From Bartonella florencae (lineage in GTDB: Bacteria; Pseudomonadota; Alphaproteobacteria; Rhizobiales; Rhizobiaceae), in the NCBI RefSeq assembly GCF_000312525.1, contig NZ_HE997453.1, positions 179,483 to 243,482 on the forward strand: 64,000 nucleotides of DNA, read 5' to 3'. This document shows, piece by piece, positions 9,026 to 20,375 of this stretch (position 1 is its first letter; every line of letters begins with the position of its first letter). The notes below the pieces were generated by a model that saw only the letters and a program-made list of their open reading frames with translations, did not search any database and was not told the DNA's origin. A program made the translations under genes and the position numbers.

Positions 9026-10942
9026 TCAAATTTTCTGTTTTGTCTGAATCTTGCGCCCCAAAGCCGTAAAAACTGTGTTGACAATACCAACAGCATCAAG
9101 CCCTATACGCGAAAGAACTTTCTCTGGTGAACCATGATTCAAATATTCATCAGGAAGTTTTAAGGTGCGAACTTTCAAACCCTGTTCTAAGAGTCCTTCT
9201 TGCGCCAAAAATTGTAATAAATGGGCTCCAAATCCGCCTACAGCACCTTCTTCAATTGTCACCAACACTTCATGCTCACGAGCCAAACGACGCATCAAAT
9301 CCTTATCTAAAGGCTTTGCAAACCGTGCATCTGCTACGGTTGTCGATAATCCTTCCGCTGTCAGCGCATCAGCAGCCCTCAACACTTCTGACATTCGCGT
9401 TCCAAAACAAACCAAAGCGACCCTGTTTCCCTCACGCAGAACACGCCCTTTTCCAATCTCTAATAACTCACCACGCTGTGGTAAATCCATGCCAACACCT
9501 TCACCACGCGGATAACGAAAAGAAATTGGCCCTTGATCATAAGCTGCAGCAGTACGCACCATATGCATCAGTTCAACTTCATCAGAAGGCGCCATCACAA
9601 CAAATTCAGGCAGAGTGGCTAAAAAAACAATATCAAAACTGCCAGCATGCGTCGCACCATCTGCTCCTACAAAGCCTGCGCGATCAATTGCAAAACGCAC
9701 AGGCAATTTTTGAATCGATACATCATGGATAATCTGATCATAAGCACGTTGTAAAAAAGTAGAATAAATCGCGACAAAAGGCTTATAGCCTTCACAAGCA
9801 ATGCCTGCTGCAAAAGTTACCGCATGTTGCTCAGCAATACCAACATCAAACATTCTTTCAGGAAATTTTTCCCCAAAAGCATCAAGGCCCGTCCCCGTTG
9901 GCATCGCTGCAGTTATACTTACAATTTTATCATCATGTGTGGCTTCTTCTATTAAAGCCTTAGAAAATACCTTTGTATAGGGTAGGGCATGGCTTGGTGC
10001 TTTAACCTGTTTCCCTGTTGTAATATCAAAACGGTTAACACCATGATATTTATCCGATGATGCTTCAGCAGGTGCATATCCCTTGCCCTTATGTGTCACA
10101 ATATGTACCAAAACAGGACCATGAGGACATTCACGAACATTTTTCAAAACAGGTAATAAATGCTTTAAGTTATGGCCATCTATTGGCCCAACATAGTAAA
10201 AACCAAGCTCTTCAAATAAGGTTCCCCCAACCAAAAGGCCACGTGCAAACTCCTCTGAAAGACGCGCCTTATCTAAAAAGAACTTAGGCAATTTTTCTCC
10301 CAGTAGCTTTACCCGTTCACGCAAACTACGGTAAGCAGGACGGGAAACCAATCGTGCAAGATGTGCACTCATAGCACCTGTTGGTGGTGCAATAGACATA
10401 TCGTTGTCGTTAAGAATAACAATCAAACGTGCATTTAAAGCACCTGCATTATTCATCGCTTCATAAGCCATACCAGCAGACATAGCACCATCACCAATAA
10501 CAGCAATGACGTTGCGTTTTATCTCTGCTTTCAAAGCACTTGCTACTGCCATGCCAAGGCCAGCCGAAATAGAAGTAGAAGAATGGCCGGCACCAAATGG
10601 GTCGTACACACTTTCAGAACGCTTCGTAAAACCTGATAATCCACCCTCTTGACGCAATGTACGTATTCTCTCTCTACGCCCCGTTAAAATTTTATGCGGA
10701 TAAGCTTGATGACCAACATCCCAAATAATTCTATCCTCTGGTGTATTAAAAACATAATGCAATGCAACAGTAAGCTCAACAACACCAAGGCCCGCACCAA
10801 GATGACCTCCGGTTACAGAAACCGCATCAATTGTTTCCGTCCGTAACTCATCAGCTAACCTTACTAAATCAGACTCAGGCAATGCCCGCAAATCATGGGG
10901 GAAACAAATACGATCAAGTAATGGTGTCAATCTTTGAGACAA
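9026..10942 (-). CDS. dxs: 1-deoxy-D-xylulose-5-phosphate synthase
   Basis: Thiamine-diphosphate enzyme that condenses pyruvate and glyceraldehyde-3-phosphate into DXP, the entry step of the MEP isoprenoid pathway. The 638 residues match the family length. Visible motifs are [29 protein letters not shown], the ThDP/Mg motif [18 protein letters not shown] with [11 protein letters not shown], and the transketolase-like [16 protein letters not shown] and [18 protein letters not shown]. It lies 226 bases downstream of xseB, so it may have its own promoter, and is tightly followed by tlyA. Confidence 0.98.
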   Translation of the reverse strand: MSQRLTPLLDRICFPHDLRALPESDLVRLADELRTETIDAVSVTGGHLGAGLGVVELTVALHYVFNTPEDRIIWDVGHQAYPHKILTGRRERIRTLRQEGGLSGFTKRSESVYDPFGAGHSSTSISAGLGMAVASALKAEIKRNVIAVIGDGAMSAGMAYEAMNNAGALNARLIVILNDNDMSIAPPTGAMSAHLARLVSRPAYRSLRERVKLLGEKLPKFFLDKARLSEEFARGLLVGGTLFEELGFYYVGPIDGHNLKHLLPVLKNVRECPHGPVLVHIVTHKGKGYAPAEASSDKYHGVNRFDITTGKQVKAPSHALPYTKVFSKALIEEATHDDKIVSITAAMPTGTGLDAFGEKFPERMFDVGIAEQHAVTFAAGIACEGYKPFVAIYSTFLQRAYDQIIHDVSIQKLPVRFAIDRAGFVGADGATHAGSFDIVFLATLPEFVVMAPSDEVELMHMVRTAAAYDQGPISFRYPRGEGVGMDLPQRGELLEIGKGRVLREGNRVALVCFGTRMSEVLRAADALTAEGLSTTVADARFAKPLDKDLMRRLAREHEVLVTIEEGAVGGFGAHLLQFLAQEGLLEQGLKVRTLKLPDEYLNHGSPEKVLSRIGLDAVGIVNTVFTALGRKIQTKQKI

Positions 10943-11168
10943 AAAAGGCTCCTTAATATTATCTTATCAGATAAGTGAAATGGTAAGAACATGTTTCTCT
11001 CCCCCCTCTTTTGTTGATAGTTTTGCATATCTTCATTGGAAAATATTTTTTATTGGTAGCATGGTATGTTCTTTTTTTTACGCATTTATTTCATAAAAAA
11101 ACAATAAAATGCCTTTCCTAAAACTCAATTATTAGATCTCCTATCTTGCAATAAATATCCCTAAAGGT

Positions 11169-11429
11169 TCACTGTTCTTCAGAATCAAGAGGCTCTACAC
11201 CTTCTGGATAACCTTCCTTTGAAAGCTGAATTTTTTCAACTTTAGCTTCAGCTACTTTCAAGAGTTTTTCGCAATGTTTTTTAAGAGATTCGCCTCGCTC
11301 ATAAATATCAATTGACTGTTCTAAAGGAACATCCCCACGTTCTAAATTCTCTACAATTGCTTCAAGCTGCTTAAGTGCTTCTTCAAAACTTAACGCCGTA
11401 ATATCCCCCTTATTTGTCTCTTGTTTCAT
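11169..11429 (-). CDS. xseB: exodeoxyribonuclease VII small subunit
   Basis: Small helical subunit of exonuclease VII, which degrades single-stranded DNA together with XseA (not in this window). From the ATG at 11429 the protein is 86 residues with the signature [34 protein letters not shown]. That start has a good GAGG ribosome binding site and lies 7 bases after the ribB stop; the frame is open to 11471 but the extra residues are just overlap with ribB. The neighbourhood (ribB upstream, dxs downstream) suits a rhizobial xseB-dxs arrangement. Confidence 0.94.
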   Translation of the reverse strand: MKQETNKGDITALSFEEALKQLEAIVENLERGDVPLEQSIDIYERGESLKKHCEKLLKVAEAKVEKIQLSKEGYPEGVEPLDSEEQ

Positions 11430-11436
11430 GTAATCC

Positions 11437-12543
11437 TCACAAAATCTCTGTTCTGGATATATGAACTCCAAAACCTTCTAAACCTAGATAATGATGCTCT
11501 TGAGAAGCATAAACAATAACAGAATGAATTCCCAAATATTTCAAAATTTGTGATGCTAAACCAACTTGACACCATTCTTTTTCACGTTCAATTGCCTGCA
11601 CATGGTCTTCCAAACTTTTCCTCGTTATCCCCTCAATGCCAACTGTTGATTGTATATCAACAGATTCTTCACGCAAACAAACAAACACACCACATTTTTC
11701 TTTTTTCATTATATGCTGCATAAGAGTGATAATATCTGGAGATTGCCCCAAAACATTGTGCAAAATATTTTCACGATGCAGACACACAGGAATATCTTTA
11801 CCCTCACTGATATCGCCAAAAACAATTGCAATATGTTGTATGGCTTCCCAAGGAAGTTGATAAGTTTTGACAATTGCTGGCCCTATTGATGTTTCAATCG
11901 GCAATTCTCCAACATGCTTGATCAAAATTTCTTTACACTGGCGATAAGCAATCAAATCTGCAACCGTTATAATATGCAACCGATTCTCTCGCGCAAATTC
12001 TGTAATCTCATCTCCATGTTTAACGCTGCCATTATCATTGACCAATTCACCAATAACACCAACGGGGGGCAAACCAACTAATTTACATAAATCAACGGCT
12101 GCTTCCGTATGGCCTGAGCGCATAAGAACCCCCCCTTCATGCGCAATCAACGGAAAAATATGTCCTGGACGAACAAAATCGCTCGCGCCAGCATTTGAAT
12201 TCGCAAGATTACGCACTGCTAATGTACGGTCGCGTGCTGAAATCCCTGTCGTTGTTCCATGTTTAAAATCAACCGTCACAGTAAATTGGGTACGATGCGC
12301 TGAATTATTATCTGGTACCATAGGAGTAAGATGAAACCGTTGTGCTTCTTCTCTTGGCATAGGTGCACAAACAATACCCGTTGTATGGCGAATAATAAAT
12401 GCCATCTTTTCTTCTGTACAATGGACAGCAGCAACAGTCAAATCGCCTTCATTTTCACGATCATTATCATCGGTAACCACAACAATTTCACCGCGTTCAA
12501 AAGCTTGAAGTGCTGAGACAATTTTTTCTTCGTCATACACCAT
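11437..12543 (-). CDS. ribB: 3,4-dihydroxy-2-butanone-4-phosphate synthase with degenerate GTP cyclohydrolase II-like tail
   Basis: Makes the four-carbon riboflavin precursor from ribulose-5-phosphate. Residues 1-205 form a complete RibB domain ([55 protein letters not shown]). Residues 210-368 have the fold pattern of GTP cyclohydrolase II, but the zinc-binding stretch that normally reads about HSECLTGDVFGSLRCDCG is replaced by [17 protein letters not shown], with none of the three zinc cysteines in place. The C-terminal half is therefore unlikely to be a cyclohydrolase and may be structural. A separate functional RibA would be expected elsewhere. It sits 3 bases after aroC and 7 before xseB. 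Confidence 0.93.
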   Translation of the reverse strand: MVYDEEKIVSALQAFERGEIVVVTDDNDRENEGDLTVAAVHCTEEKMAFIIRHTTGIVCAPMPREEAQRFHLTPMVPDNNSAHRTQFTVTVDFKHGTTTGISARDRTLAVRNLANSNAGASDFVRPGHIFPLIAHEGGVLMRSGHTEAAVDLCKLVGLPPVGVIGELVNDNGSVKHGDEITEFARENRLHIITVADLIAYRQCKEILIKHVGELPIETSIGPAIVKTYQLPWEAIQHIAIVFGDISEGKDIPVCLHRENILHNVLGQSPDIITLMQHIMKKEKCGVFVCLREESVDIQSTVGIEGITRKSLEDHVQAIEREKEWCQVGLASQILKYLGIHSVIVYASQEHHYLGLEGFGVHISRTEIL

Positions 12544-12546
12544 TAT

Positions 12547-13647
12547 TTACCTTTCAAATTGTCCAACCTGACCGCGATGTCTTAAATAATGGTCAGCAAT
12601 AGCACAGGCAACCATTGCTTCACCAACAGGAACAGCACGAATCCCAACGCAGGGGTCATGACGCCCTTTCGTTACAATGTTTACTTCATTACCATCAACA
12701 TCAATTGAACGACGTGGTGTTAAAATTGATGAAGTAGGTTTTACAGCAAAACGCGCGATTATTGGCTGCCCACTTGATATTCCGCCTAAAATACCACCGG
12801 CGTGATTGGATAAAAAGTGTGGTTTTCCATCACTTCCCATGCGCATTTCATCTGCATTTTCTTCTCCTCTCAGACGCGCTGCTGCAAAACCATCACCTAT
12901 TTCAACTCCCTTCACTGCATTAATCGACATAAGGTATGAGGCGATGTCTTGATCAAGTTTTGCGTAAATCGGGGCTCCTAAACCTGCTGGAACATTTTCT
13001 GCAACAATTTCAACAACAGCACCAACAGATGAACCATCTTTGCGTACTTTATCTATATAATCACTAAAAATCTGTACTATCTCGGAATCAGGCGTAAAAA
13101 AAGAATTGTTATCAACCTCTGACCAATTCCAACGATCACGATTAATTGTATGGGGACCAATCGCTATCACTGCCCCCCGTACAATCAAGTCAGGAACAAT
13201 TTTACGTGCAAGAGCACCAGCAGCAACACGTGCTGCCGTCTCACGCGCTGAAGCTCGTCCACCACCTCGAAAATCACGAATGCCATATTTAACATCATAT
13301 GTATAATCTGCATGACTAGGGCGATACTGATGAGCAATGGCACCATAGTCTTGAGAGCGCTGATCTGTATTTCGAATCAAGAGAGAAATTGGGGCACCCG
13401 TTGTCACCAAGGTTGTCTCCTCATCTTCAGAAACAACACCTGAAAGAACCTCTACGCGATCCAGTTCTCGACGCTGCGTTGTATATTTGGATTGTCCTGG
13501 TCTGCGTTTATCAAGATAAGCTTGAATTTCTGAAAGCGTAAAAATAATGCCGGGAGGGCAACCATCAATGACACAACCAAGAGCAGCTCCATGGCTTTCC
13601 CCCCATGTTGTGACACGAAACAAATGACCAAATGTATTATGCGACAT
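12547..13647 (-). CDS. aroC: chorismate synthase
   Basis: Last step of the shikimate pathway: converts EPSP to chorismate using reduced FMN. The 366-residue protein carries the three family signatures: [19 protein letters not shown] near the N terminus, [20 protein letters not shown] in the middle, and [18 protein letters not shown] near the C terminus. It is complete. It lies 129 bases downstream of fabI and only 3 bases before ribB, so aroC, ribB and xseB form one tight unit. Chorismate also supplies the 4-hydroxybenzoate used by UbiA. Confidence 0.98.
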   Translation of the reverse strand: MSHNTFGHLFRVTTWGESHGAALGCVIDGCPPGIIFTLSEIQAYLDKRRPGQSKYTTQRRELDRVEVLSGVVSEDEETTLVTTGAPISLLIRNTDQRSQDYGAIAHQYRPSHADYTYDVKYGIRDFRGGGRASARETAARVAAGALARKIVPDLIVRGAVIAIGPHTINRDRWNWSEVDNNSFFTPDSEIVQIFSDYIDKVRKDGSSVGAVVEIVAENVPAGLGAPIYAKLDQDIASYLMSINAVKGVEIGDGFAAARLRGEENADEMRMGSDGKPHFLSNHAGGILGGISSGQPIIARFAVKPTSSILTPRRSIDVDGNEVNIVTKGRHDPCVGIRAVPVGEAMVACAIADHYLRHRGQVGQFER

Positions 13648-13745
13648 GAAAAATGACCCGTTTCTTCGTCAAAATATACGTAACTACAGTCTATGTTGTG
13701 CTGTATAAAACAGTTTCTATCCCCAAATGTCATTGGTCGTTTTAA

Positions 13746-13771
13746 ATTCGATCAACTCACTTTTATCGAAT
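13746..13771 (-). terminator. possible terminator after fabI
   Basis: Perfect 7-bp inverted repeat ATTCGAT / ATCGAAT with a 12-base loop, starting about 5 bases past the fabI stop on the minus strand and followed by TTTAAAA. The stem has few GC pairs, so termination may be partial. Confidence 0.4.
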
Positions 13772-13776
13772 CAAGC

Positions 13777-14595
13777 TTACTCTTTAATGACAGAAATATC
13801 TGGCGCATCCACAGCTTTCATACCTATGATATTATAACCTGAATCCACATGATGCACTTCACCTGTAACAGAACGAGACAAATCTGAAAGAAAGTAAAGA
13901 GCAGAATCACCAACGTCTTCAATTGTTACTGTTCGACGTAAGGGAGCATTGTATTCATTCCATTTTAAAATATAACGAAAATCACCAATGCCAGAAGCAG
14001 CTAAGGTCTTGATTGGTCCAGCAGATAAAGCATTAACACGGATATTTTGGGGACCTAAATCCACTGCTAAATATTTCACACTCGCTTCAAGAGCCGCTTT
14101 AGCAACTCCCATCACATTATAATTGGGAACAACTTTTTCTGCACCATAATAACTCAGTGTTAAAATTGAACCGCCATCCGGCATCAATTTCTCTGCACGC
14201 TTTGCTAAAGCTGTTAAGGAATAAACAGAAATATTCATGGTCATCATAAAATTCGACTCGCTAATATCAATATAACGACCACTTAATTCATCTTTATCAG
14301 AAAAACCAATAGCATGAACTAAAAAATCAAGCCTACCCCACTTCTTCTCTATTTCTTTAAAAACCGCATCAATAGATAGATTATCAGAAACATCACAATG
14401 ACCGCAAACTAACCCCTGTACTTCTGAAGCCAAAGGCTCAACACGCTTTTTCATCGCATCACCTTGATAGGTAAAAGCAAGCTCTGCTCCTGCAGCACTT
14501 GCCGCTTTAGCTATCCCCCAAGCGATAGAGCGATTATTGGCTAATCCCAAAATTAAACCACGTTTGCCGTACAATAAACCATTACCCTTAGCCAT
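13777..14595 (-). CDS. fabI: enoyl-[acyl-carrier-protein] reductase (NADH), FabI
   Basis: Reduces trans-2-enoyl-ACP in fatty-acid elongation; target family of triclosan. The protein is a short-chain dehydrogenase relative with the FabI cofactor motif GLANNRSIAWGIAKA and the catalytic YxxxxxxK pair in NYNVMGVAKAALE, preceded by YYGAEKVVP. The frame is open to 14667, but ATG 14595 starts exactly where rhizobial FabI proteins begin (MAKGNGLLYGKRGLILG), giving 272 residues. A GGGG stretch sits upstream of this ATG. It follows the dnaJ-like gene by about 110 bases. Confidence 0.95.
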   Translation of the reverse strand: MAKGNGLLYGKRGLILGLANNRSIAWGIAKAASAAGAELAFTYQGDAMKKRVEPLASEVQGLVCGHCDVSDNLSIDAVFKEIEKKWGRLDFLVHAIGFSDKDELSGRYIDISESNFMMTMNISVYSLTALAKRAEKLMPDGGSILTLSYYGAEKVVPNYNVMGVAKAALEASVKYLAVDLGPQNIRVNALSAGPIKTLAASGIGDFRYILKWNEYNAPLRRTVTIEDVGDSALYFLSDLSRSVTGEVHHVDSGYNIIGMKAVDAPDISVIKE

Positions 14596-14707
14596 TAGCA
14601 CTGCCCCATTGTTACTTAAAATTAATATTACTCCTCTGCCTATGGCATAGGTCAACTTTTTCTTCAAGTAATTGGTTAAAAAACTATGCTTTTATATCAC
14701 TCAAACG

Positions 14708-15610
14708 TTAACCTTCTTGCATTTGCAAAAATTGTTCTAAACCAGCATCCCCACCTTCTGGCAACATAATACGAACATGCACATAAAGATCATCTCTCGT
14801 GCCATTTTTTAAACGAAGCCCTTTTCCTTTCAACCGTAAAACACGATCGGAGCTTGACCAAGCAGGAATCGTTAAAACCACACGGCCTTCTAAAGTCTCA
14901 ACTTCCTCTTTTGCTCCCAAAACAGCGTGTTTAAGGGAAATTGGTAAATCAAGATGGAGAGCTCTTCCTTCAACGCGTAAACGAGAATGTTTTTGAATCT
15001 GAATCTTTATCAGCGCATCTCCTGCTTGCCCATAAGCCACCTCTTCTCCTTGGCCCTTTAAACGAATAGTTTGTCCATCTTCAACATAGTCTGGAAGTTT
15101 AATTTTTAACCTTTTTCCATTAGGAAAGACGGCTTCTACCTTTTCTGCACCAACCATCTGCTCCAATGTTATTGCAAGATTAGCGCGAACATGCGCCCCT
15201 TGTTGAGGCCGATTATATCGTGCTGAATTCGAAAAACTGTCTCCCCTACCAAATAGATCACGAAAAATATCACTTGCATCAAAACCTGCACCACCTGAAG
15301 AAGAAAAATCAAAACCTTTTCTCCCTCCTGAAAAGGGATTGTGGCTATTGCTAAAATTTTCACCAGCACCATAAGTTTGATAGAGTGGCTTTCCTTCTAC
15401 ATCAATTTCACCACGGTCAAACTGTGCCCTCTTGTCTTTATCGCCAATAATTTCATAAGCTTGATTAATTTCAGAAAACTTTTCTTTAGCTTTTGCATCA
15501 TTCACATTGTGATCTGGATGATATTTCTTTGCTAATTTTCTGAACGCTGATTTAATCTCTTGCGGTTTTGCGGTACGTGCCACACCCAAAATCGTGTAGG
15601 GATCACGCAT
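14708..15610 (-). CDS. DnaJ/CbpA-type J-domain co-chaperone without zinc finger
   Basis: Hsp40 co-chaperone that stimulates DnaK-type ATPases. The 300-residue protein has an N-terminal J domain (residues 1-67, HPD at 31-33), a Gly/Phe/Ser-rich linker to about residue 125, and the C-terminal substrate-binding region ([34 protein letters not shown]). No CxxCxGxG repeats are present, so it is a class II, CbpA-like protein and not the canonical DnaJ. A GAGGAC ribosome binding site precedes the ATG. It is the first gene of the run that continues into fabI. Confidence 0.92.
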   Translation of the reverse strand: MRDPYTILGVARTAKPQEIKSAFRKLAKKYHPDHNVNDAKAKEKFSEINQAYEIIGDKDKRAQFDRGEIDVEGKPLYQTYGAGENFSNSHNPFSGGRKGFDFSSSGGAGFDASDIFRDLFGRGDSFSNSARYNRPQQGAHVRANLAITLEQMVGAEKVEAVFPNGKRLKIKLPDYVEDGQTIRLKGQGEEVAYGQAGDALIKIQIQKHSRLRVEGRALHLDLPISLKHAVLGAKEEVETLEGRVVLTIPAWSSSDRVLRLKGKGLRLKNGTRDDLYVHVRIMLPEGGDAGLEQFLQMQEG

Positions 15611-15930
15611 ATTGTCCTCTTTTCAATTTTTCCGTTTTTAAAATATCAATTGGTATGTTGTTCAATATTTCTCATCATTTCATCACTCCCTTTTCAAGAA
15701 TGATTTTTCTCCTCTTTATATGTCTATCAAGAAACTAAAATACCAGATAAAATAGATATTTTATTTCATTTAACTCACTATATCCTATACTTAAGATAAA
15801 AATGATAAAGATACCATAATAGTATATGACGGCATTGTTTTTTACAGTAAGAAAAAATAGCGCTTTATTTCTTGATGACAAAATAAATTAACGAGCTCCT
15901 CACTCATACTCGTAGATATTTGGAGATATT
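15611..15930. promoter_or_regulatory. divergent control region between dnaJ-like gene and pdxH
   Basis: A 320-base AT-rich gap between divergent genes. It contains an 18-base inverted repeat at 15747-15764 (ATAAAATA, GA spacer, TATTTTAT), which could be an operator or simply AT-rich chance. Promoter boxes cannot be assigned with confidence. Confidence 0.3.
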
Positions 15931-16554
15931 ATGAGCAATAAAGTACAAACAGATGACGATTTTATGCAAATGCAAAAACCTTTCACCCTTTTTGCAAAAT
16001 GGTTTGAAGAAGCAAAAATGCGTGAGATAAATGATCCTAATGCTATGGCATTAGCAACCGTCGACGAAACGGGTTTGCCTAATGTCCGTATGGTGCTCCT
16101 CAAAGATTATAGTCCCCAAGGTTTCGTTTTCTATACCAATTATGAAAGCCAAAAGGGAAAAGAAATTTTACAATCGATGAAAGCATCCTTAGGTTTTCAC
16201 TGGAAATCACTGCGCCGTCAGATCAGAATTCGGGGTATTGTTGAAAAAGTCAGTGTTCAAGAAGCAGATGCATATTTTCAATCGCGCCCACGTGGCAGCC
16301 GAATTGGTGCTTGGGCATCAAAACAATCTCGACCATTAGAAAGCCGTTTTGTCCTTGAAAAAGCAATTGCTCAATATACGGCACGTTATGCAATAGGAAA
16401 TATCCCACGTCCTCCCTATTGGTCTGGATTTCGCGTTAAGCCCCTTTCTATCGAATTCTGGCGTGATCGCTCATTTCGTTTACATGACCGCCTCCTCTTT
16501 ACACGCGATTGTGTTGAACAAAATGATTGGCAAAGGCAAAAACTTTATCCCTAA
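15931..16554 (+). CDS. pdxH: pyridoxamine 5'-phosphate oxidase
   Basis: FMN enzyme that oxidises PNP or PMP to pyridoxal 5'-phosphate. The 207-residue protein shows the family segments [40 protein letters not shown], the [17 protein letters not shown]-type motif and the C-terminal signature [17 protein letters not shown] ending in a basic WQRQKLYP tail. The ATG is preceded by GGAG at a suitable distance. It is divergent from the dnaJ-like gene, an arrangement I recall from other Rhizobiales. Confidence 0.97.
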   Translation: MSNKVQTDDDFMQMQKPFTLFAKWFEEAKMREINDPNAMALATVDETGLPNVRMVLLKDYSPQGFVFYTNYESQKGKEILQSMKASLGFHWKSLRRQIRIRGIVEKVSVQEADAYFQSRPRGSRIGAWASKQSRPLESRFVLEKAIAQYTARYAIGNIPRPPYWSGFRVKPLSIEFWRDRSFRLHDRLLFTRDCVEQNDWQRQKLYP

Positions 16555-17045
16555 TTCTCCAAAATTTCATTGTTATTGAAAACCTTATCCTGATAACGAT
16601 AAAACAATCCTTTGCAAAACGAACAATTAGATCATTGACTTGAAGGAAAACCTCTTTTCTTTCTATGTGAAACTTGGTTGATAACAATCTTTTTCTTACT
16701 GTATCGCTTGAAAAATGATTAAAGTTTAAGGACTTCAACTAAAATTAGTTGGCCTTTTCAACAGTGTTTAAATAAGAGAAAAGTAAAAGTACTTGATACT
16801 GATATCTTCCTGCCTCCTCGCTTTTTTCATTTACCCCAAAGGAAGATCCAATCTGATAAGATTATAATTTTATACCGGAAAGAGACTTTAAGATCAAAAA
16901 AATAAAATTTATCTGTCAAATGTAGATAGACTCTTAAAAAGAGCGAAGAATAATAAATTTAAAAACCAATAAACTCAGGCTTTCATTTTTAATATCCTAT
17001 AAAAGATATCCGTTTCAACATGACGTAATTTTTTTTAACTTGTTA
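16555..17045. other. intergenic region between convergent pdxH and ubiA
   Basis: About 490 AT-rich bases with no supported gene. Only short frames with poor start contexts are seen and no strong terminator hairpin is obvious. Confidence 0.5.
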
Positions 17046-17993
17046 TTAAACCGCAGAGGAAAACATCATCCATATACCACCGCATATTAAACCAGCAAAA
17101 ATTATAAAACCAATAAATGAATTCGATTTGAAAAGCCTTAGACATTGTGAACTGTCATTTATATTAATGACTTTTATTTGAATGAACATATGAATGCTTG
17201 CTACAAAAATCCCCAAAAAGCTAATAAGAGGGACTTTTGCTAAATAAAATGCTAGACTGATGAGCACCACAAAACCACTATACAAAAATACCAAAGCACG
17301 TTTGGTGCCTTGCCCAAAAAGAAGTGCTGTCGAGCGTACGCCAACGGTTGCGTCATCCTCTTTATCTTGATGTGCATAAATTGTATCATAGCCTATCGTC
17401 CATAAGATGGATCCCATATAAAGTAAAATTGGTGACCAACTCAGACTTCCACACACAACTGCCCATCCCATTAATGCGCCCCAATTAAATGCAATACCTA
17501 AAAAGAACTGTGGCCAATATGTTACGCGTTTCATAAAAGGATAAAGTGCAACTGCTGCCAATGACGAAATCCCTAAAAAAAAACTATATCTATTAAACTG
17601 TGATAGGACAGCTAAACCCACCAAACATTGCACCAATATAAAAAGCTTTGCCTGAAACCGACTTACATGACCTGTTGGCAATGGACGAGAACGTGTTCTC
17701 TCTACCTGAGAATCAATTTGGTGATCGATAAGATCATTCCAAGTACAGCCTGCACCGCGCATGGCTATGGAACCTAAAAGAAAAAGCAAGAGATACCAAA
17801 GCCAATGCAATAATACTGATAAAGGAGGCAATGGGTATACTTCATAAGAGAGAAAAGCCATCGTTGTGGACCAAAAACAGGGCCACATCAATAACTGCCA
17901 CCCGATAGGCCGATCCCAACGTGCTAATTGCGCATAAAACCATACAGAAGGGGGCAGAAAACGATAGACCCACTGTTTGGAAGATGCATCCAT
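17046..17993 (-). CDS. ubiA: 4-hydroxybenzoate polyprenyltransferase
   Basis: Inner-membrane enzyme that attaches the polyprenyl chain to 4-hydroxybenzoate in ubiquinone synthesis. Both Asp-rich motifs of the UbiA superfamily are present: NDLIDHQIDSQVERTRSRPL and YAHQDKEDDATVGVRST, among about eight hydrophobic segments. I place the start at ATG 17993 because AAGGA lies 6 bases upstream and the protein then begins like other rhizobial UbiA proteins (315 residues). ATG 18050 and TTG 18053 are in-frame alternatives adding up to 20 residues. The prenyl donor would come from the synthase at 26825-27841. Confidence 0.94.
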   Translation of the reverse strand: MDASSKQWVYRFLPPSVWFYAQLARWDRPIGWQLLMWPCFWSTTMAFLSYEVYPLPPLSVLLHWLWYLLLFLLGSIAMRGAGCTWNDLIDHQIDSQVERTRSRPLPTGHVSRFQAKLFILVQCLVGLAVLSQFNRYSFFLGISSLAAVALYPFMKRVTYWPQFFLGIAFNWGALMGWAVVCGSLSWSPILLYMGSILWTIGYDTIYAHQDKEDDATVGVRSTALLFGQGTKRALVFLYSGFVVLISLAFYLAKVPLISFLGIFVASIHMFIQIKVININDSSQCLRLFKSNSFIGFIIFAGLICGGIWMMFSSAV

Positions 17994-18138
17994 CACGCGT
18001 CCTTGATTTTCGCAGGATTGAATATGTGCAATATTTTTACTTTTTTTCATCAAATAATTTTACCTTTAGTCTTGCGATAGAGGCATTTCATTCTTATGAC
18101 AGGAATCATTTAATCATCTTCTATGATAGGAGCAAGCC

Positions 18139-19413
18139 ATGAACATCCTTCTTATTGGCTCAGGCGGACGAGAACATGCTTTAGCATGGAAAATAGCAAC
18201 TTCACCACTGCTAACAAAATTATATTGTGCTCCTGGAAATCCTGCAACAATAGAACATGGTGAAAATATTGATTTAAACATTGATGACCATTCTCTTGTT
18301 ATTGACTTTTGTAAAACGCATTCTATTGACCTTGTAGTTGTTGGGCCAGAAGCACCACTTGTTGCTGGTATAACAGACTCTCTCAATAAGGCTAATATCT
18401 GTGTATTTGGACCGACTCAAAAGGCTGCTCAGCTAGAAGGTTCAAAAGCTTTTACAAAAGACCTATGCCGTAAAAATAACATCCCTACAGCATCTTACCA
18501 ATGCTTTGATGATTCTGCAAAAGCCAAAGCTTACATTCATCAACAAGGTGTTCCTATTGTTATTAAAGCCGATGGCTTAGCTGCTGGTAAAGGTGTTGTT
18601 GTGGCAACGACTATAGAAGAAGCATTTAATGCCGTTGATGCCTGCTTCAAAAGTGCCTCCTGCGATGCAGAAACAAAAATTGTTGTCGAATCTTTTCTTG
18701 AAGGTGAGGAAGCAAGCTTCTTCTGTCTTTGTGATGGTAAAGTTGCTCTGCCCTTTGGCTCTGCACAAGATCACAAACGTGTAGGTGATGGTGATACTGG
18801 AGCAAATACCGGTGGCATGGGCGCTTATTCACCTGCTCCCATCATGACTGAAGAAATGGTTAATCGTGCCCTCAAAGAAATTGTTGAACCAGCTCTCTGC
18901 AGCATGAATGCACTGGGAGCTCCCTTTAAAGGCGTTCTTTTCGTTGGATTGATGATAACACAAAAAGGACCTGAACTCATTGAATTTAACGTGCGATTCG
19001 GTGATCCTGAATGTCAGGTTTTAATGATGCGTCTTAAAGATGATATTCTCCCCATACTTCTTGCGGCAGCTCAAGGAAATCTTGAACAAAAAAACCTTCA
19101 ATGGTCTGAAAAAACTGCTTTGACTGTTGTTATGGCTGCCAAAGGTTACCCAGGTTCTCCCCAAAAAGGTACTGTTATCCGCAATCTTGATAAGGTAAAT
19201 GCTCTGCCTGATGTGAAAGTTTTTCAAGCCGGCACTCTATTGTGCAATGGAGAACTTATTGCCAATGGTGGACGCGTTTTAAATATAACAGCAACGGGAG
19301 AAACCGTTATGCATGCACAAAAACGCGCCTATGAAGCTGTCGATTGTATTGATTGGCCAGAAGGCTTTGTCCGCCGTGATATTGGATGGAGAGCCATAGC
19401 ACAAAAAAGTTAA
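18139..19413 (+). CDS. purD: phosphoribosylamine-glycine ligase
   Basis: Second step of de novo purine synthesis: ATP-dependent ligation of glycine to phosphoribosylamine (GAR synthetase). The 424 residues match the family. The N-terminal [13 protein letters not shown], the ATP-grasp [11 protein letters not shown] and [10 protein letters not shown] segments, and the signature [14 protein letters not shown] are all visible. A TAGGAG ribosome binding site precedes the ATG by 6 bases. It stands as a single gene, divergent from ubiA, and no other purine gene is near. Confidence 0.98.
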   Translation: MNILLIGSGGREHALAWKIATSPLLTKLYCAPGNPATIEHGENIDLNIDDHSLVIDFCKTHSIDLVVVGPEAPLVAGITDSLNKANICVFGPTQKAAQLEGSKAFTKDLCRKNNIPTASYQCFDDSAKAKAYIHQQGVPIVIKADGLAAGKGVVVATTIEEAFNAVDACFKSASCDAETKIVVESFLEGEEASFFCLCDGKVALPFGSAQDHKRVGDGDTGANTGGMGAYSPAPIMTEEMVNRALKEIVEPALCSMNALGAPFKGVLFVGLMITQKGPELIEFNVRFGDPECQVLMMRLKDDILPILLAAAQGNLEQKNLQWSEKTALTVVMAAKGYPGSPQKGTVIRNLDKVNALPDVKVFQAGTLLCNGELIANGGRVLNITATGETVMHAQKRAYEAVDCIDWPEGFVRRDIGWRAIAQKS

Positions 19414-19695
19414 ATCCTTTGAGCATTTCTTTTTATGATCTCATAGTTTTACTTAAGATAATATGCAGCATAAATAAGAATCATGTTCTACTATTGCCTT
19501 TGCATCAAGGAAGATATTTCTATATCACCAAAACCAAGAGCTTAACTACCTTAGAAAAAAGGCATTAAGTTACCAAAATAGAAGAAACATCTCATACAGA
19601 TGCCTGCTGAAAATATACTTTTCAACCAAAACTCTCAAAAATGAAAAATACATGCATCTGGTAGTACAATAGCAAAAAACGAATACACAGCAATA

Positions 19696-20223
19696 CTACC
19701 GTAGAGCAATCCGATTCGCGATCACCAAACGTAAACCCAAAGGTTTTCTAAAACGAAGTAAAAAGCGCTTTTGTTTAGAATGTGACGTCGTACAAAAAAA
19801 ACGACGTAAATCAGAACGATCTTTGACAACCATAACGCGATTATCTTCATTGATCATAAGCATAGGAAGATCATAAGTATCTGCCCATAATCGCCAATCT
19901 AGAAGAACATTATTCAAATCTCTCGATACTAAAAGTGGAATGCACGCTTCCTCATCCTTATGCAGCAACTCTAATGCAACGGCTCTCTCCCCCGAATGTG
20001 TTTTTACAGTGCGTGCCGCAATGCCTTCGAAATGATAAGACGGCATTAAACGCGATAAGCTTGAGGGCGTATCCATTTTAAAAAAAACACCGCGATCACT
20101 TAACGAACAAATTATTTTGTTGCCCGTTTTTGATGAAAAATATGTCGTTGTTTGTGGCAAATGGCACGGATCTAACCGAAATTCAAGCACCGCTTTTGCC
20201 TGATTAAAGCATTGATTAGCCAT
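19696..20223 (-). CDS. DUF6101-like conserved protein of unknown function
   Basis: A 175-residue protein with no signal peptide or membrane segment. A region with alternating hydrophobics (ERAVALELLHKDEEACIPLLV) and a segment DWRLWADTYDLPMLMINEDN resemble, from memory, the rhizobial DUF6101 family, in which a similar WxxWxxxLxLPLL segment precedes a very basic tail. The C terminus here is also basic (SKQKRFLLRFRKPLGLRLV). No catalytic motif is evident and no function is proposed. It is read alone, between purD (convergent) and the FAD-linked oxidase. Confidence 0.65.
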   Translation of the reverse strand: MANQCFNQAKAVLEFRLDPCHLPQTTTYFSSKTGNKIICSLSDRGVFFKMDTPSSLSRLMPSYHFEGIAARTVKTHSGERAVALELLHKDEEACIPLLVSRDLNNVLLDWRLWADTYDLPMLMINEDNRVMVVKDRSDLRRFFCTTSHSKQKRFLLRFRKPLGLRLVIANRIALR

Positions 20224-20375
20224 ATACAGTGTCCCAATTTATCTTAACAATATACACACCCTTTAGCAGCTTTTTCTCATTGGATTATTAAAAGATTGAA
20301 TAAAAAACAACTGGTTTCTTTTTTTGGTTATTGAAATCTAAACAAAAATACATAACTCTCTTTATATCTCTTGAA

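Noticed and set aside
8272-9099. Longer tlyA start at 9099
   Set aside because: It would overlap dxs by over 70 bases and add 27 residues unlike the family; the start at 9018 fits the S4 domain.
9127-9732. A 201-codon open frame on the plus strand opposite dxs
   Set aside because: It lies wholly antisense to a clearly conserved dxs, has low-complexity His/Leu/Gln-rich sequence and no ribosome binding site; it is a by-product of dxs codon use.
19660-19700. GGTAGTA / TACTACC inverted repeat around the stop of the DUF6101-like gene
   Set aside because: The 27-base loop and lack of a T run make it a poor terminator, and seven bases can recur by chance.
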